A stretch of 64,000 nt of DNA from Helichrysum umbraculigerum (lineage: Eukaryota; Streptophyta; Magnoliopsida; Asterales; Asteraceae): assembly GCA_949592205.1 (NCBI GenBank), contig CATIUR010000003.1:84221001-84285000 (forward strand), given 5' to 3'. Below are positions 22,768 through 34,321 of this stretch, in pieces; the stretch's first letter is position 1; every line of letters begins with the position of its first letter. The translations under genes and the position numbers were made by a program. The notes beneath the pieces are model-generated. The model was not told the origin of the DNA and did no database searches. It worked only from the letters and a program-made list of their open reading frames with translations.

Positions 22768-22865
22768 GCAGCTCGACCCCAGCCAGGGGCTCTGCCCCTT
22801 GGACCCCGCCAGGGGCTGCCGCCCCTTGGACCCCGCTACCAGGGGCGCTGCCCCCGGACCCCCGT
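22768..22865. repeat. GC-rich repeated palindromic block in solo LTR
   Basis: Three repeats of a unit containing CCAGGGGCTGCCGCCCCTTG and GGACCCCG stand out against AT-rich surroundings. Each can fold on itself (AGGGGC with GCCCCT). Confidence 0.85.
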
Positions 22866-24066
22866 ACTTAGATTCCGTAACGGCTTCTAAAACACAATCG
22901 AAACACATTTTTCAAAGTAAAACGCCACGAAATCACAATAATAATAGTTGAGATTATTATTACAAATCCGTCACCAACGGGCCGTACATGTTTTCAAACA
23001 CTTAACAAATCAACCAAATCGTAGTAATTTGGACATATATATAGTTGTGTAACAACTACAAGGGTGATCTTTTGAGATACCCAATCATGATTATAACCAT
23101 CGCGTGTCGTGGACACCCTCATGTTACAAGTCTTTGGACTTCATATTCGGCTAATCAACTTACGTTTGTGTAAACGCATTCAGACTCAGGTGAGTCTCAT
23201 AGCCCCTCTTTTACTGTTTTACTCAGGGGTGTGATATATTGCTCAACTTTTACATGTGAACGCAAGTACCAACTTTTCATATACTACATGAGTTTTTCGA
23301 AACTAATCATTTTAAAGTCCTCCGTCAGCATAGTTGTTAATACGTTGTAGCGTGAATATTAGTATATGGTACCATATAGGATTGACCCACCTCGTCCGGG
23401 TTAGCAAGCACTAACCGGGTAAACGGACGTACTAATATTTGGGAAGACGAATGTGGATTAGGCATTCGTGGAGGCACCTCGCCCGGAATTCTCTATAGGG
23501 GACCCGGCCCTCGAGTTAAGCTCAACTATGTGCTCATGGCTGTATACACGATGACTATCATTTAATTGCTGGATGCAATTCATTATTTAATTGCTGGATG
23601 CAATTCATTATTTAAATCTTGCGGTTCATACTATATTAACTGATTTCAAACCTGTGAGCTCACCAGCTTTTAGCTGACCTTTTAGCATATATCGCAGGTA
23701 CCAAGCAGTAGGATGTTTCTGCTTCATGATTTTAGCTCGAGTCAGCATACAGAAGATTGAGATTTTCTTGCATTAGTATATTTTGTACAAGTACTTATGT
23801 ACTGAAATCTCATTTGATTTAAACTCGAGCTATGTAAAGCTTTAAATGTTGTAAACATTTCTATTATCAATATATTTTGTTAAAACGACGCATATAGAGT
23901 CGTTTACTATATATCTTTGTGCTTTGTTATTGATTAGTAACACCCAAATCAAGCTTCCGCAAATCATTCAATTTGGGGGTGTTACACTATCATCCATTTT
24001 TTTAATTACAAAATTCATGTTACACAATAATACAATATTGGCTAATCTTTGCACTAATCGCCCCTT

Positions 24067-24073
24067 TCCATAT
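24067..24073 (+). promoter_or_regulatory. Weak TATA candidate for the RING-H2 gene
   Basis: CATATATTC lies about 85 bp before the ATG, between the solo LTR and the coding region. No stronger box is seen. Confidence 0.25.
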
Positions 24074-24156
24074 ATTCTTAGCATTGTTTCTACCAAGTAG
24101 AATTAAGCATATTTGTTATTTCACATTTTTTCCCTTGCTCCTATCACAAGCATTCG

Positions 24157-24684
24157 ATGGCGAACGATAGTAACGGAACTTTAACCAAAATATATGTTAT
24201 TCTCCTTCTTATCGCATCGGGGGCTCTAATAATTGCATTATACCACTGTACGTCGATGCTATGGTGGGATTTGCAACGATATAGGAGACGACGTGGGCCT
24301 AGAGAGGTACAATCACAAGGAAACGACGTAAGTATTGATAATTCAAGGGCCGGACTCATCCCAGCCCATAGACATAAAAAGGTCATGGGCTTAGAGGACG
24401 AAGAGCCCATGTGCGCAGTGTGTCTAAGTGAGTTTGAGGAAGGAGAAGAGCTACGCACTTTGCCTGATTGTATGCACTCTTTTCATGTACCGTGCATTGA
24501 CATGTGGTTGTACTCACATCGTAATTGTCCCATTTGTCGAATGGATACGACCCCAATAGGTACACCCTTGGTCGAGATTATAATTATAAACCCACAATCA
24601 CAACAAGAGGAAGATGTAACAAGAGTACCAAATCGGGTTGTGCCACAAGATTTAGTCATACCAAGTATGGCATCACGAAATTAA
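24157..24684 (+). CDS. ATL-type RING-H2 E3 ubiquitin ligase
   Basis: An intact single-exon gene of 175 residues. Residues about 11-36 are a hydrophobic membrane segment, followed by a basic stretch (RYRRRRG). The RING-H2 finger is complete: C86-x2-C89-x15-C105-x1-H107-x2-H110-x2-C113-x10-C124-x2-C127, with the Pro between the last pair as in ATL proteins (CPIC). Such proteins transfer ubiquitin from an E2 to substrates at membranes and often act in stress or hormone responses. The substrate cannot be told. A long N-terminal extension and a full GLD signature are absent, so it is a short ATL. The ATG is the first in frame after stops. The solo LTR at 21439-23986 ends 170 bp upstream, so proximal promoter and leader are confined to 23992-24156. 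Confidence 0.88.
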   Translation: MANDSNGTLTKIYVILLLIASGALIIALYHCTSMLWWDLQRYRRRRGPREVQSQGNDVSIDNSRAGLIPAHRHKKVMGLEDEEPMCAVCLSEFEEGEELRTLPDCMHSFHVPCIDMWLYSHRNCPICRMDTTPIGTPLVEIIIINPQSQQEEDVTRVPNRVVPQDLVIPSMASRN

Positions 24685-26579
24685 TTTACCACACTCGATG
24701 TAATTAGTTTTCGTTTTTCAGTTTCTCTAGATTTGTTGCATTTTAAGTTTGTTTTGGGCATTATCGACCGTTTTAAATCTTTTTACTAACGAATGTGTAT
24801 CTGGTTTGATCAATTTCGAGTTGGATGAGTTGATATCCGAGATGAAAACTTAACATGAGCATTCACATTCACATACAATTTAAAGTTGCATCATTTTGGT
24901 TAATTAATAAACGAGTTGACCTTTTCTACTTACATTCGTGTTGTTAGACTCATGAGTCCGAGATCCTTTTTGTGTGTGGCTCGAGTCATGGGTACTTCAT
25001 TAGCCAGTAAGAGTGTAAGAGTACTTATGCTTGAAAATGGTTTTACATGATAGATATAAATAATTCAGTTATTAATTTAATTTAACTACGGAGTACATGT
25101 TTTACCGTTTTCCAAACAATGGAGTATAGATTATATACTCCACATTTTACACATGCGGTTAAAGTTACAACTTAACATGTTATATGAAAATCAATGATGT
25201 TAATATATAAAAACGAAAAAACTTGAAATCAGTACGTGTCTCCCATGCTCTTATTTGACAACCAATATTGAATTTCGGTTAAAAACTCATAAAAAAAAGC
25301 TTTTAACGATGAAGCGCTGAGATGAGCTAAAATATTTTTTATACGTGAAAATAATTTTTCTTTTCTTTTTCCATTGTAAAATTGTCATCAGTAATATTTA
25401 AAAATTATTATTTTTTTAATTCATAACCGGCCAGTTGAAGAACCCACGACAACACGAGCTACGACATTTGAGTTTTTAGATTTACCAATAAATAATTTCA
25501 CACATTAAGCGCTCGCTAATCCATTCTCAACAAAAAAAAAATCAAACTTTACAAATTATTGATCATTTATGTGTACGTAAGTACATTAAAAGTCCATAGG
25601 CTATAAAGTTACCGTAGACTAGTCAAATTTGTTGGCCAAAAGGTAGAGCGTCGTCAATACTCAATATTCCTTCCTACATTGAGTCTAGGATTATTCCATT
25701 TCACTATGAATAGGGATTGACTGAAAATTGTACCAAAACCAGTGGGGATGTATGCATTGTTAAACTGAAATGAATAAAGTAACAATAAACAATTTTATAT
25801 ATTCTCATGTTTGAATAGATCAATATTAATTTAAATATTCAAGATGTAAAGACCTGACCAGATACGTCGACCTTTTAAAAGTAGTTATTCATCGAACACC
25901 CGTCGAATAAATCAAATACAACTTAGAGATTTAACAAAGTAATGTTGGATTAACAAATAACCAAATAAGTCAACAAATGAATAAGATTTCAGGGGAAGAA
26001 ATACTTGATTAGCGAAAGTCCTCATTGACAATTGATCGAACACCTTATGTGCAATCAAGACACTCAAAAATCGTAATTAACCAAAAAAGACATATCTGGT
26101 TGTTGTACTAAGACAAACTGAAAATAAAAAATAAGAGTTAGAACTAAGAATTCAATAATTATAAAGACTACATATTATTAAATCAAATTAAAGTTTTCCT
26201 CGATGTTGATATTCCAGGAAATGAAAACCTAATTCCAAGAGGATATTCCCCATTCGAAATGAAAATGTGATGGACAGTGGTGTTTTTCAAAATAAAAAGA
26301 AAAATAAGGAAAACAGATTGAAATTTAATTTGTATTTTGAATATACGGAACAATTACGGAAAGGATTTGGTAGTCCACGTAAAAATTTTAGAAGATGGAT
26401 ATTGACGTTCTGGCTCGAATTAAATAGAGGAAAAGTTGAAAACTTCCTATATCTTATTTGAATTCATAACGGAAGTAAAATTTTATTATATATAAACAAT
26501 AAAAAATAAAAAATTGATTGAGGAGAATGAGAGATATCGTGAAAGTTGGTGTGCAAATTTTAATTTTATATATGGATAA
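24685..26579. other. Intergenic stretch, nothing recognised
   Basis: About 1.9 kb between the RING-H2 gene and the nested retrotransposons. Only short random frames, no bounded repeat. Confidence 0.55.
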
Positions 26580-26584
26580 AATAT

Positions 26585-27975
26585 TGTCGCACCCCGAAAT
26601 TCGGGTTGCGGAAGCGAATCGGGTCAGGGCGCGACTAATTAATAATCAAAGCACACAAGGTATATAATGAACGACATCTACATGCGTCGTTTACAAAAAT
26701 ACATTGATTGTAATAAAGTTTACAATAGTTAATAAGTTACAAAAGCTCGGTAATCTATCTGAGAGATTCTAGGGCATTACTACTTTTACAAAATATAATA
26801 ATGCAGGAAAATCTCTTGATTGTCTCGAGCTATGTTGTCCTGAGCAGATCTACTGCTGTTGTGTACCTGAGAACACATGCTAAAAGGGTCAGCTAACGCT
26901 GGTGAGCTCACAGGTGTAATGATGAAACAACAATATATGAACCACAAGATTTAGTATAATGATTTGAAATCAATCAAATAAATATGTATATTACAGCCAT
27001 GAGCTCATAGTTTGAGCTTAACTGAGGGGTCAGGATCACAATCAAGTGCCTGATCGAGTTTGCCTCCTGCATGTGCCTAATCATACACACATGTGAACAA
27101 ATGATAATGCGTCCGTTCGACCGCAGTCGTGGTAGCGCGACTACCCCGGACGGGGATTATCAATCCCATATGGTACCATACACTAACACTCGCGCTAAAT
27201 CCATACTAACAAACTATGATGTGGAGGGCTTCATGATTAGTAAAAACAACTCATGCAGTCAATATATCAAGTTTTGTACTTGTGTTCACATGTAAATAAA
27301 ACAGAGCATGTATTCCCACCCCTGGATTTAAAACAGTAAAATGAAGGGCTATGAGACTCACCTGAGTCTGATGATATGCAGTGAAGCAAATGTGATGTAG
27401 TAAAATGAGGTGTCCGAAGACTGTAACCTGCCGGGCGTTCAAAACGCGCAAGGTTATAAGTATATGTAGACGTCTCAAAAGACCGTCCATGCTAGTTGTT
27501 CACCCAACTAGTAATGTCCAAATGATTTGGTTTGATTTGTTTGTTTGTGTTTTGAAAACGTGTACGGCCCGTTGGTGACGGATTGTAATAATAATCTCAA
27601 CTATTATTATTATACTTGTGTTATTGTATACTTAACAAAGTATATATGTCTTGTGTATAAGTTGTATCGAATCAGATTTATTTGATATAACATGTTCCAA
27701 CACTTAGAGAAATATTCAATTTCCTGTTTTTGGCGACACTGGGCTAGTGTCGCTATAGGCGACACTTCTTCAATTATGTCGACACTAGGGTCAGTGTCGC
27801 TATATGCGACGTCAAATTGATTTTGGCGACACTAGGCTTAGTGTCGCTATAGGCGACACTGGATAAGGTAGCGACATTCGTGTCGCTATCTGCGACATAA
27901 TTGATTTTGAGCGATACTGGGTTGAGTGTCGCTAGGCGACACTTAATCAGATTAGGCGACATTGGGCTAGTGTTG
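26585..27975 (-). repeat. 3' LTR of the chromovirus, part 1 (outer end)
   Basis: It matches 51191 to about 52490 closely, including GATTCTAGGGCATTACTACT and the stretch near 27071-27295. It is interrupted at 27975 by the Tat-like element, which duplicated TGTTG. The remainder of the LTR continues at 43689. Confidence 0.92.
27725..27975. repeat. GTGTCGC/GCGACAC palindromic array in chromovirus LTR
   Basis: Repeated hairpin-like units of the form GGCGACACTxxGxxTAGTGTCGC and TCGCTATAGGCGACACT occur in both orientations. The array continues beyond the nested insertion at 43689-43720 (TTGCTATAGG, AGCGACACTATAGTGG). It is homologous to 52335-52487 in the other LTR. Confidence 0.9.
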
Positions 27976-29742
27976 TGATGCGCCCGAAACGGTCGTTCAT
28001 GCAACGGGCGCAACTGGGGTGATAAGTTTTAAATTTATAAAAGTCGGGGGGAGCCTAATCCTCCGAACTACCTACTAATACTAGGTACGAATACCTGATA
28101 TAAGTATGTGGTAAGGATGATCCAGGGTCGTTCCTCACAACGGCAGAATTGAAACAGAGCTAGTTCTGACAAATCAGTAATTAAGCTAGGGTTGGACAGA
28201 TTTAAAGGTGATTGTTTTGGTTTTTTTTTATCTATTTATCTATTTAAACTACTAAAACTAAGAAAGCATAAAAGTAAAAATGGAGGGTTGTGCTTGCTAT
28301 GACTTCATTAGTTTATGCATGAGGTGATGTTTAAGGTTTAAGTATGAAAACGTCTTTTAAAGATTTGTGTCTTGCTTTCGTCTAAGTATTCACAGTGTAG
28401 ACACTAACACCCTACTGTTTGATTTCTCAGACAGTATGTCACTGGGCTGCTAGGCTATGGTGATTCTGATCAGAGGAGGCTGCTCAACTCTTCAACACTT
28501 TCCATATGGTGGAATAGTGACCCTTCTTGAAATATTATTCCTGGGCGCATGAGATAGAGTAACAGACCCGCTAATGTTCTGACCGTTCTTAACACTGTGA
28601 AGATACTAAGACTAGACAAGGCATTTATGATTTAAGACTTGGTTTGGTGACTGCTAACTCTACATTAATGGTCTTTGTTTAGTCCAGAGCTGTGTGGTTC
28701 AACCAGGATGTGACACAGTCTTCAACCGACGACAGTTCCTTAGCTTTTCCCACGTATTTAAATGCTATACGAAGTACTGTGCCGTTTTACGGTCTTTCCG
28801 GTGCCACATACTTTATGGTTACTCTGGACTAGTTTAACTAAGTTTGTATTAACGTTTAACCATCTATGATATAAACCAGCCCTCACTACATTCCCAATAA
28901 ATCCCTGATTGATTCACGGTGTACTATACGAAAGGTTTTGGCAGTATTTCCACAGCTACACAATTCAGACCATGTTGATTTATTTGATTTGAAAACACAG
29001 ATAGGTAGTGACCGGTTGACCAAGGTACATGACTCCTTGTCATACAGGTTCTAACCACGTTTATTGGAGGAAAGGCGTTTAGGTTTAGAAATTCATAAAT
29101 GTAAAATTAACAGTACACCGGTTTTCAATAGGTAACAATTAGGAACATTATTCCACAACGGATTGTGCCCACGACTTTCATAGCTTCCACGTTCCATACT
29201 ACACACATTCGTGATGTTTCCGGTGCTATACAAATGAAAGCCGTATAACTTTACCTCCGTGGTTTCATAACGATATTATCCCAATTGTATATTTAAAGTA
29301 ACATCACCCGCAATACATAAACTAACTACATCATAACAAGCACAAGGTAACTACTCCCTACGCATAACAAACTATCCTAAATATAGCATAGCAACAATAA
29401 TAATCATCATTATGAAAGATAAGGAAAGAGATAACCGAATGTAACGCGTAGTTTGAATAATGTTGAAAGAATACACGAGCGTAACCTCCGCAATATCTTG
29501 GACAATATTACAAATAAGACCCTCGAAATATCCCTAACACTATTACAAGAGTAGCCCCTCCGTTAGTCTTGGTTAAATATTAACCAAGAGCTAACGAACT
29601 AAAACCCTACTATTTCTCCTCTAACTCCTAAGAGTAGTGCTAGAGAGAGAAAGCTAAACTAGAAAGAGAAAGAAAGAGTGTGTGAGAGAGAAAGTGAGAA
29701 TTCTATGAAGAATTGGTGAGTGGAATGAGGTGAATGAGGCCT

Positions 29743-29751
29743 CTATTTATA
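29743..29751 (-). promoter_or_regulatory. LTR TATA box (TATAAATAG)
   Basis: On minus, CCTATAAATAGAGG lies just downstream of the GGCCGTGTACGGC array. The same box is found in the other LTR (42996-43004) and in the related LTR at 63347-63355. Confidence 0.7.
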
Positions 29752-29819
29752 GGCAAGCCTTGGATCCAAGAGTACAAGTCCACAAGCACACGTACAAGCC
29801 AACGAAGCAAGAACGAGGC

Positions 29820-29945
29820 CATGTGAGACCAAAGTAGGCCGTGTATGGCCCTGAAGAGGCCGTGTACGGCTCTCTACAGGCCGTGTACGGCTTGGTAGAG
29901 GCCGTGTACGGCCCTGTGGTGGCCGTGTGCTAGGCCGTGTGATTT
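29820..29945. repeat. GGCCGTGTACGGC palindromic array upstream of LTR TATA box
   Basis: About five to six partly palindromic units (AGGCCGTGTACGGC and variants with TATGGCC) are spaced 15-25 bp apart. The corresponding array in the other LTR is at about 43070-43180, with several point changes. Confidence 0.88.
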
Positions 29946-30442
29946 TTCTGACTTTTCTCGCAACTTCGGAAGGCCGTATCTTCTTCGTTTCGTGTCCGTT
30001 TGACTTGATTCTTTCGCCTACGGCTTCGTAATTCCGTTACGCTTATAATGATGCCAATTTGGTAGAAATTGGATGTGTGGGGCCCAGGCGTGTCCAGAAT
30101 ACGTTTTGTAGCTTTCGGCTGTGCTGTTTCTTGCATAACTTTTCATCATTGATCCGTTTTGAGCAATCCTTATATCCACGTTCTCGTAATATCCATAGCT
30201 ACAAAATAAGATAATTGTGAGGTCTTGGTATGGAGTTTACAGTTGATTTAGGATTTGGCTCAATTCGGTGCCTATTTCGGTTAGTTTTCTGACCTTTTTG
30301 CATGATTTTCAGATAACCGACAAGTTTATTCCTTTCTAACAAAAGTTGGTTTATAATGATGATTTTTAGATTTATTTGTTAGAAAAGATCTAAATATGAG
30401 ACAATTAATGCAGGTAAAAACGTGACTTTTTGGGTTACATCA

Positions 30443-33108
30443 AATATCCCACACTTAAGCTTTTGCTTGTCCTCAAGCAAACCTCATTTGGAAAATAATT
30501 TTTGAAAAATCATTTTGGATGCTTAGAGTATCTTCTGCTGAAAGTCACTTTCTTCAAATAAGATAAATATTGTCAGAAAGTAAGCATCAACAAAAATTAA
30601 CTATACTTAAACATAAAACTGATCAACCCTGGTTGGCATACTTTGCAACTCTCGAAACGTAGATGTACATGACTGGGCGATTCTCACAAGTGGGTCACTC
30701 AATTCACTCAAAGTGTATCGGGTTACCTATAATCTAATAGAAACAAAATCGCTCAATGCCAGTCATGCAGTGCTTATCGTCATAAGCTTGGTCGAGAATC
30801 GAATCTCCACCACTCCTTTGAGAACGGTGCTAATTATCCCAAGGCATTTTGATCGGGTTGTGTGAATGAGGGTAAGGTGTGTATGGATAGTGATAGGTTG
30901 GTTAATGGTTTGAGGGTTTGGAACTTCAGACTCGGAGCTTTCAAAGATTAAAGCAAGTTTCACTTGAGATAACTTCTAGAGTAGACTCATCTCCTAGAGG
31001 AATAATCTCTTCTTGATGTTTCTTTTGAGTTCTAATAGATTTTCCTTTTTTGGAGGGTAGTCTTCTTCTTCTAGGAACTCTCCAAGGTCTGCTTTTCTTT
31101 TCTTTTTTTCTTTTTCTTATTTTTATGACCCTGGAGACCCTTCGTATAGTGAGACATCTTTTGACTTCTCTTTCGACAAGTACCAATTTTTCGTACTGTC
31201 TTTGGCGGATAATATCTTCGTGATGAGTACTAACTTCGCTTTTGTACCGTATCTTCATTTTTGATTTCTTTCTTTAAACTCTTGATAGGTACGGAGAGAT
31301 GTTTGAAGATGAGACACCAATAGAAAGATATCTCAAGCAGTTCTTTACTTATGATCTATGAAGATTCACGAGCTGGAATGGTGTTTGGTGGGAAAGTGTT
31401 TGTGTGTGGGGAAGTTTTAGGGTTTTGTGGTTTTGAAATGAAATGGCTAAAGCGCAAAGGGTTTTCTAATCGGATCATCAACAATCTTTAAAAAGAAAGT
31501 TGGAAGGGTTGGCTTGAAAAGATATGAAAGAAAGGGGTTAATCCTAATAAATGCCAAGATCCTCTAATTGCACCTATACTGTGTACGGCACTCATTGGTA
31601 TGGTCTCGAAACGCATTACAGGAGCAAGTTCTAATTCAAAGACACATGCATCGGCGCACACTCCGAAATGAAAGTGAAGCATTAAAAATGAATGCTTATA
31701 ATGGGCTCAAGTACCTCACAACCAAAGGGTCATATGCACCAAGTCATGCGATGCCTAGAGGATTTCTCAATTTCAGTTTAAGATACGTTCTTATTTTTGC
31801 CTTATCTTACTTTCCAAAGCAACTTATTTATTTTGACAGAAAGTTCGTTTCTTTGAAAGAATCTTCTATGACTAAAATCTTTAGAAAAATATTCGAAATC
31901 AACCGAATGGATGTCGGACACCGTCGAGGTTGGGTTTTCGAATGTTTTGATGGTTAAAATCTCAACCTTTTAGGTTGGTTTTGCAAAATATTTTGAAAAT
32001 TTTTGAATGAAAGAAGAGGTATTACTTTGGATAGGCAAATACAAACTTGCGGTATATCATACCGTATATCCCACACTTAAAACAACATTGTCCTCAATGT
32101 TCATTGCTAAGATGTAGGATTTTCTTCGGGAAAAATCCCACACTTAGGGTTTGAAATAGTAGAACAGATTTTAAGTGTTTTTCAAAAGATGGTGGGATTG
32201 AATCCCACACTTAGAATTTAGGCATATTAGGATGTATGGTAATGGAGAAAATCATAACAGAAAAGAAAGGAACTTCCCTACGATAGAGGCAAGAGATATT
32301 TTGAAGAAAGAATCCGCAATCTGCCGATGGTTGGAATTTCTTTAGCTGGCTCCTTGCAGAATGCGGTTTCTTCATGAACGTCCGTCATCTCTTTGCGCAA
32401 TATTTCATTCGCAACCTCACACATTTGCCGGCATATTGGTAAGCTGAGGATCTGAAAAATAGACTGTGTTGGCACCAGTGTTTGCTGGATCAAAGTCAGT
32501 CTTCATGAAGTGCACTCGAGCTCATAATGGCATAATCTTCATCCAATCTTTTAACTGACTTTCCCACGAAAATAACTAAGAACAAAAGGATAGATTGTAG
32601 ATAGTGAATTGAAGTGACGTCTTCTTCTGGATACATGCAGAATCAACCAAGATACACCATATGTTGGGTAGAGATAATGGATGAGGATCCTAAGCATCAA
32701 GAGCTGCTGATGTAGACTAACTGCTCTAGATGATTTGAAAGTGCTGAATCCGACGACCATAACATCTGAGATCTTCTCCGACAAACTAATGAAATAAATC
32801 TGATGTTGTTCTTATCGGCAGAGATCTCTAGCTTGCATCCCATATACTATGTACTCATTCCCTGATTACATGGCGAACAAATGATCCCGGATGGTGATGA
32901 TAAATGTGGATGGATGGCGAATGTGGGTGGATATGGTGATGGATGATGGTGATGATTTCGGGTTCCATGTAACTCCATGCTATCAACCAAGGAAATTGTA
33001 AAGTATGGTTCTAGGATGTGGAACAAATGGTGAAATTTGAAGTGATCTACTCGATGACCTATTCATAGACAACTAGAATGTGACCATCTACGTGCCAGAA
33101 AGAGCCAT
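30443..33108 (-). other. Non-coding 3' internal region of the Tat-like element
   Basis: On minus this is the interior between the copia insertion and the 3' LTR. Motifs of the AAGTGTGGGAT type recur (30440, 32070, 32130, 32200), as in Tat/Athila spacer regions. Short open frames on minus (for example a very basic one at 30941-31258) show no recognisable domain. The region is best regarded as spacer with decayed sequence. Confidence 0.6.
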
Positions 33109-33246
33109 TGTTGGTGCATTTTGTGTGTCAGTCAGTTGGTCAAACTATTGTAATTGTCAAATTCAATTAGTCTGCGTATGTATAGCGTTTAGTGTGTATA
33201 TGCGAGTCTGTAATATATAGTGAAATAGAAATGTCCAAATGTGTCT

Positions 33247-33300
33247 AGGCGACACTTAGTCAGTGTCACTATTAGCGACACTTAGCCAGTGTCGCTATAG
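33247..33300. repeat. GCGACACT/AGTGTCGC array directly before the copia TATA box
   Basis: Four alternating units (GGCGACACTTAG, CAGTGTCACTATT, AGCGACACTTAG, CAGTGTCGCTATAGG) lie about 14 bp before the TATA box. In the 3' LTR (38493-38547) the same four units are intact. Confidence 0.92.
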
Positions 33301-33313
33301 GTGCTGGACAGAC

Positions 33314-33322
33314 TATAAATAG
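33314..33322 (+). promoter_or_regulatory. Copia LTR TATA box (TATAAATAG)
   Basis: GACTATAAATAGAAGAG follows the palindromic array. The 3' LTR copy is at 38561-38569. Confidence 0.7.
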
Positions 33323-33550
33323 AAGAGTTAAACTCAGAATTAGGGTTGGACGTCCATAAGAGAGAGTGAGCCATTTTGTGTGTGAGGAGGAGCGAAAACG
33401 AGTGTGTGAGATTGTATCTTGTAATCTTGATTATTCAATTGTGAATATATACAAAGGTTATAGAGAATTGCGTGTTTGATTCGATTAATACATTCATATA
33501 TTCAATAAAACGATCCGATCAGATCCAAGATCAGAAGCGGGACTTTCAAC

Positions 33551-33562
33551 TGGTATCAGAGC
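33551..33562 (+). other. Primer-binding site, initiator Met tRNA (copia)
   Basis: TGGTATCAGAGC begins 2 bp after the 5' LTR end (TTTCA). It is a perfect 12-base complement of the plant initiator Met tRNA 3' end. Confidence 0.9.
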
Positions 33563-33774
33563 TAGAGAATCAAGGATTCGTCGGTTTCGGATCGTTATTT
33601 TGAGCATTTTCGGTTGATTCGCGAAGGTATTAATTGTTATTAATCGTTTATGTGTTGATTTGCTTGATTAGATCCTTTTCTGGAGGTGTTTTGGTGTTAG
33701 TTCGACGTTTGGATTTCGAAATTTTGTTAGGGTTTCGAAAATTTTCGTTTTTAGGGTTTTTGGTGCTGCTGGCC

Positions 33775-34018
33775 GCGACATAGCGTCACTTACCTGCGTC
33801 ACTTCCTTACCAGCGTCACTTACATAGCGACACTTCCCTAAGTGTCGCCAATTAGGGTTCCTGCGACACTTGGTAGCGACACTTGTCTTCTAGCGACACT
33901 ACATAGCGACACTTAATCGAGTGTCGCCATTTGACTTTCTGCGGTACTTCTATGCGTCACTATAGTGCGTCACTTCAGTGCGACACTTCCTAGCGACACT
34001 AACCTAGTGTCGCTCTAG
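33775..34018. repeat. Second GCGACAC/GTGTCGC array in the copia leader
   Basis: Roughly ten exact GCGACAC or GTGTCGC cores, plus several GCGTCACT variants, lie in about 245 bp between the primer-binding site and gag, so they would be in the genomic RNA leader. Pairs such as AGCGACACTT and AAGTGTCGCC can form hairpins. Confidence 0.92.
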
Positions 34019-34321
34019 ATTCGGTAAAAAAAAAATAAAAAAAAATAAAATTTTGGCGGGAAAACCCGAAATTTTTTTGCGTTTTCAAAATTTTTCCACA
34101 GGCTTTAAACTGTTCAATTTTAGCCTGGAAAAAGTTTCATTTTACCCGACCAGTTTTTGACGTTTTCGGACGAAATTTTGGCGGGAAATTCGCGAAAATT
34201 TTTGTAGTACCAAATTTTGTTGTTGAGCTTAAAAGTACCTAATTTTAGTGTCTGAAAAGTTTCGCTACACTCTGTCGGTTTTCGAAGTTTTCGAATTCAA
34301 TTTTGGAGGGAAAATTCGGAT

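Larger units (their letters stand above)
21439..23986 (+). mobile_element. Solo LTR of a Tekay-like chromovirus (2,548 bp)
   Basis: It starts TGTAACACCCGTC and ends GGGGGTGTTACA with a perfect 5-bp target duplication CTATC (21434-21438 and 23987-23991). Its first 100 bp match the 3' LTR of the truncated element at 1-350. It contains the GTGTCGC array at 22337-22640 and a GC-rich palindromic block at 22768-22865. It lies in the same orientation as, and 170 bp upstream of, the RING-H2 gene. Confidence 0.92.
27976..30442 (-). repeat. 3' LTR of the Tat-like element
   Basis: Starts TGATGCGCCCGAAAC and ends GGGTTACATCA on plus. It carries a TATAAATAG box on minus (29743-29751). The array of GGCCGTGTACGGC motifs at about 29820-29945 lies upstream of that box in transcription direction. 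Confidence 0.92.
33109..33548 (+). repeat. 5' LTR of the copia element
   Basis: A 440-bp LTR. It contains a GTGTCGC/GCGACAC array at 33247-33300 and a TATAAATAG box at 33314-33322, followed by AGAAGAGTTAAACTCAGAAT, the probable transcript start region. Confidence 0.92.

Noticed and set aside
23987..24156. Possible LTR-derived first exon for the RING-H2 gene
   Set aside because: No splice signals were found that would join LTR sequence to the ATG; left as a question in the findings.
27071..27295. A 74-codon frame conserved at two places (also 51677-51901)
   Set aside because: Both copies are the same position of two LTRs of one element; identity reflects LTR duplication. The same holds for the frames at 29930 and 43000 and at 44342 and 52789.
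31568..31957. 129-codon plus frame inside the Tat-like element
   Set aside because: Antisense to the element, no recognisable domain, compatible with chance.
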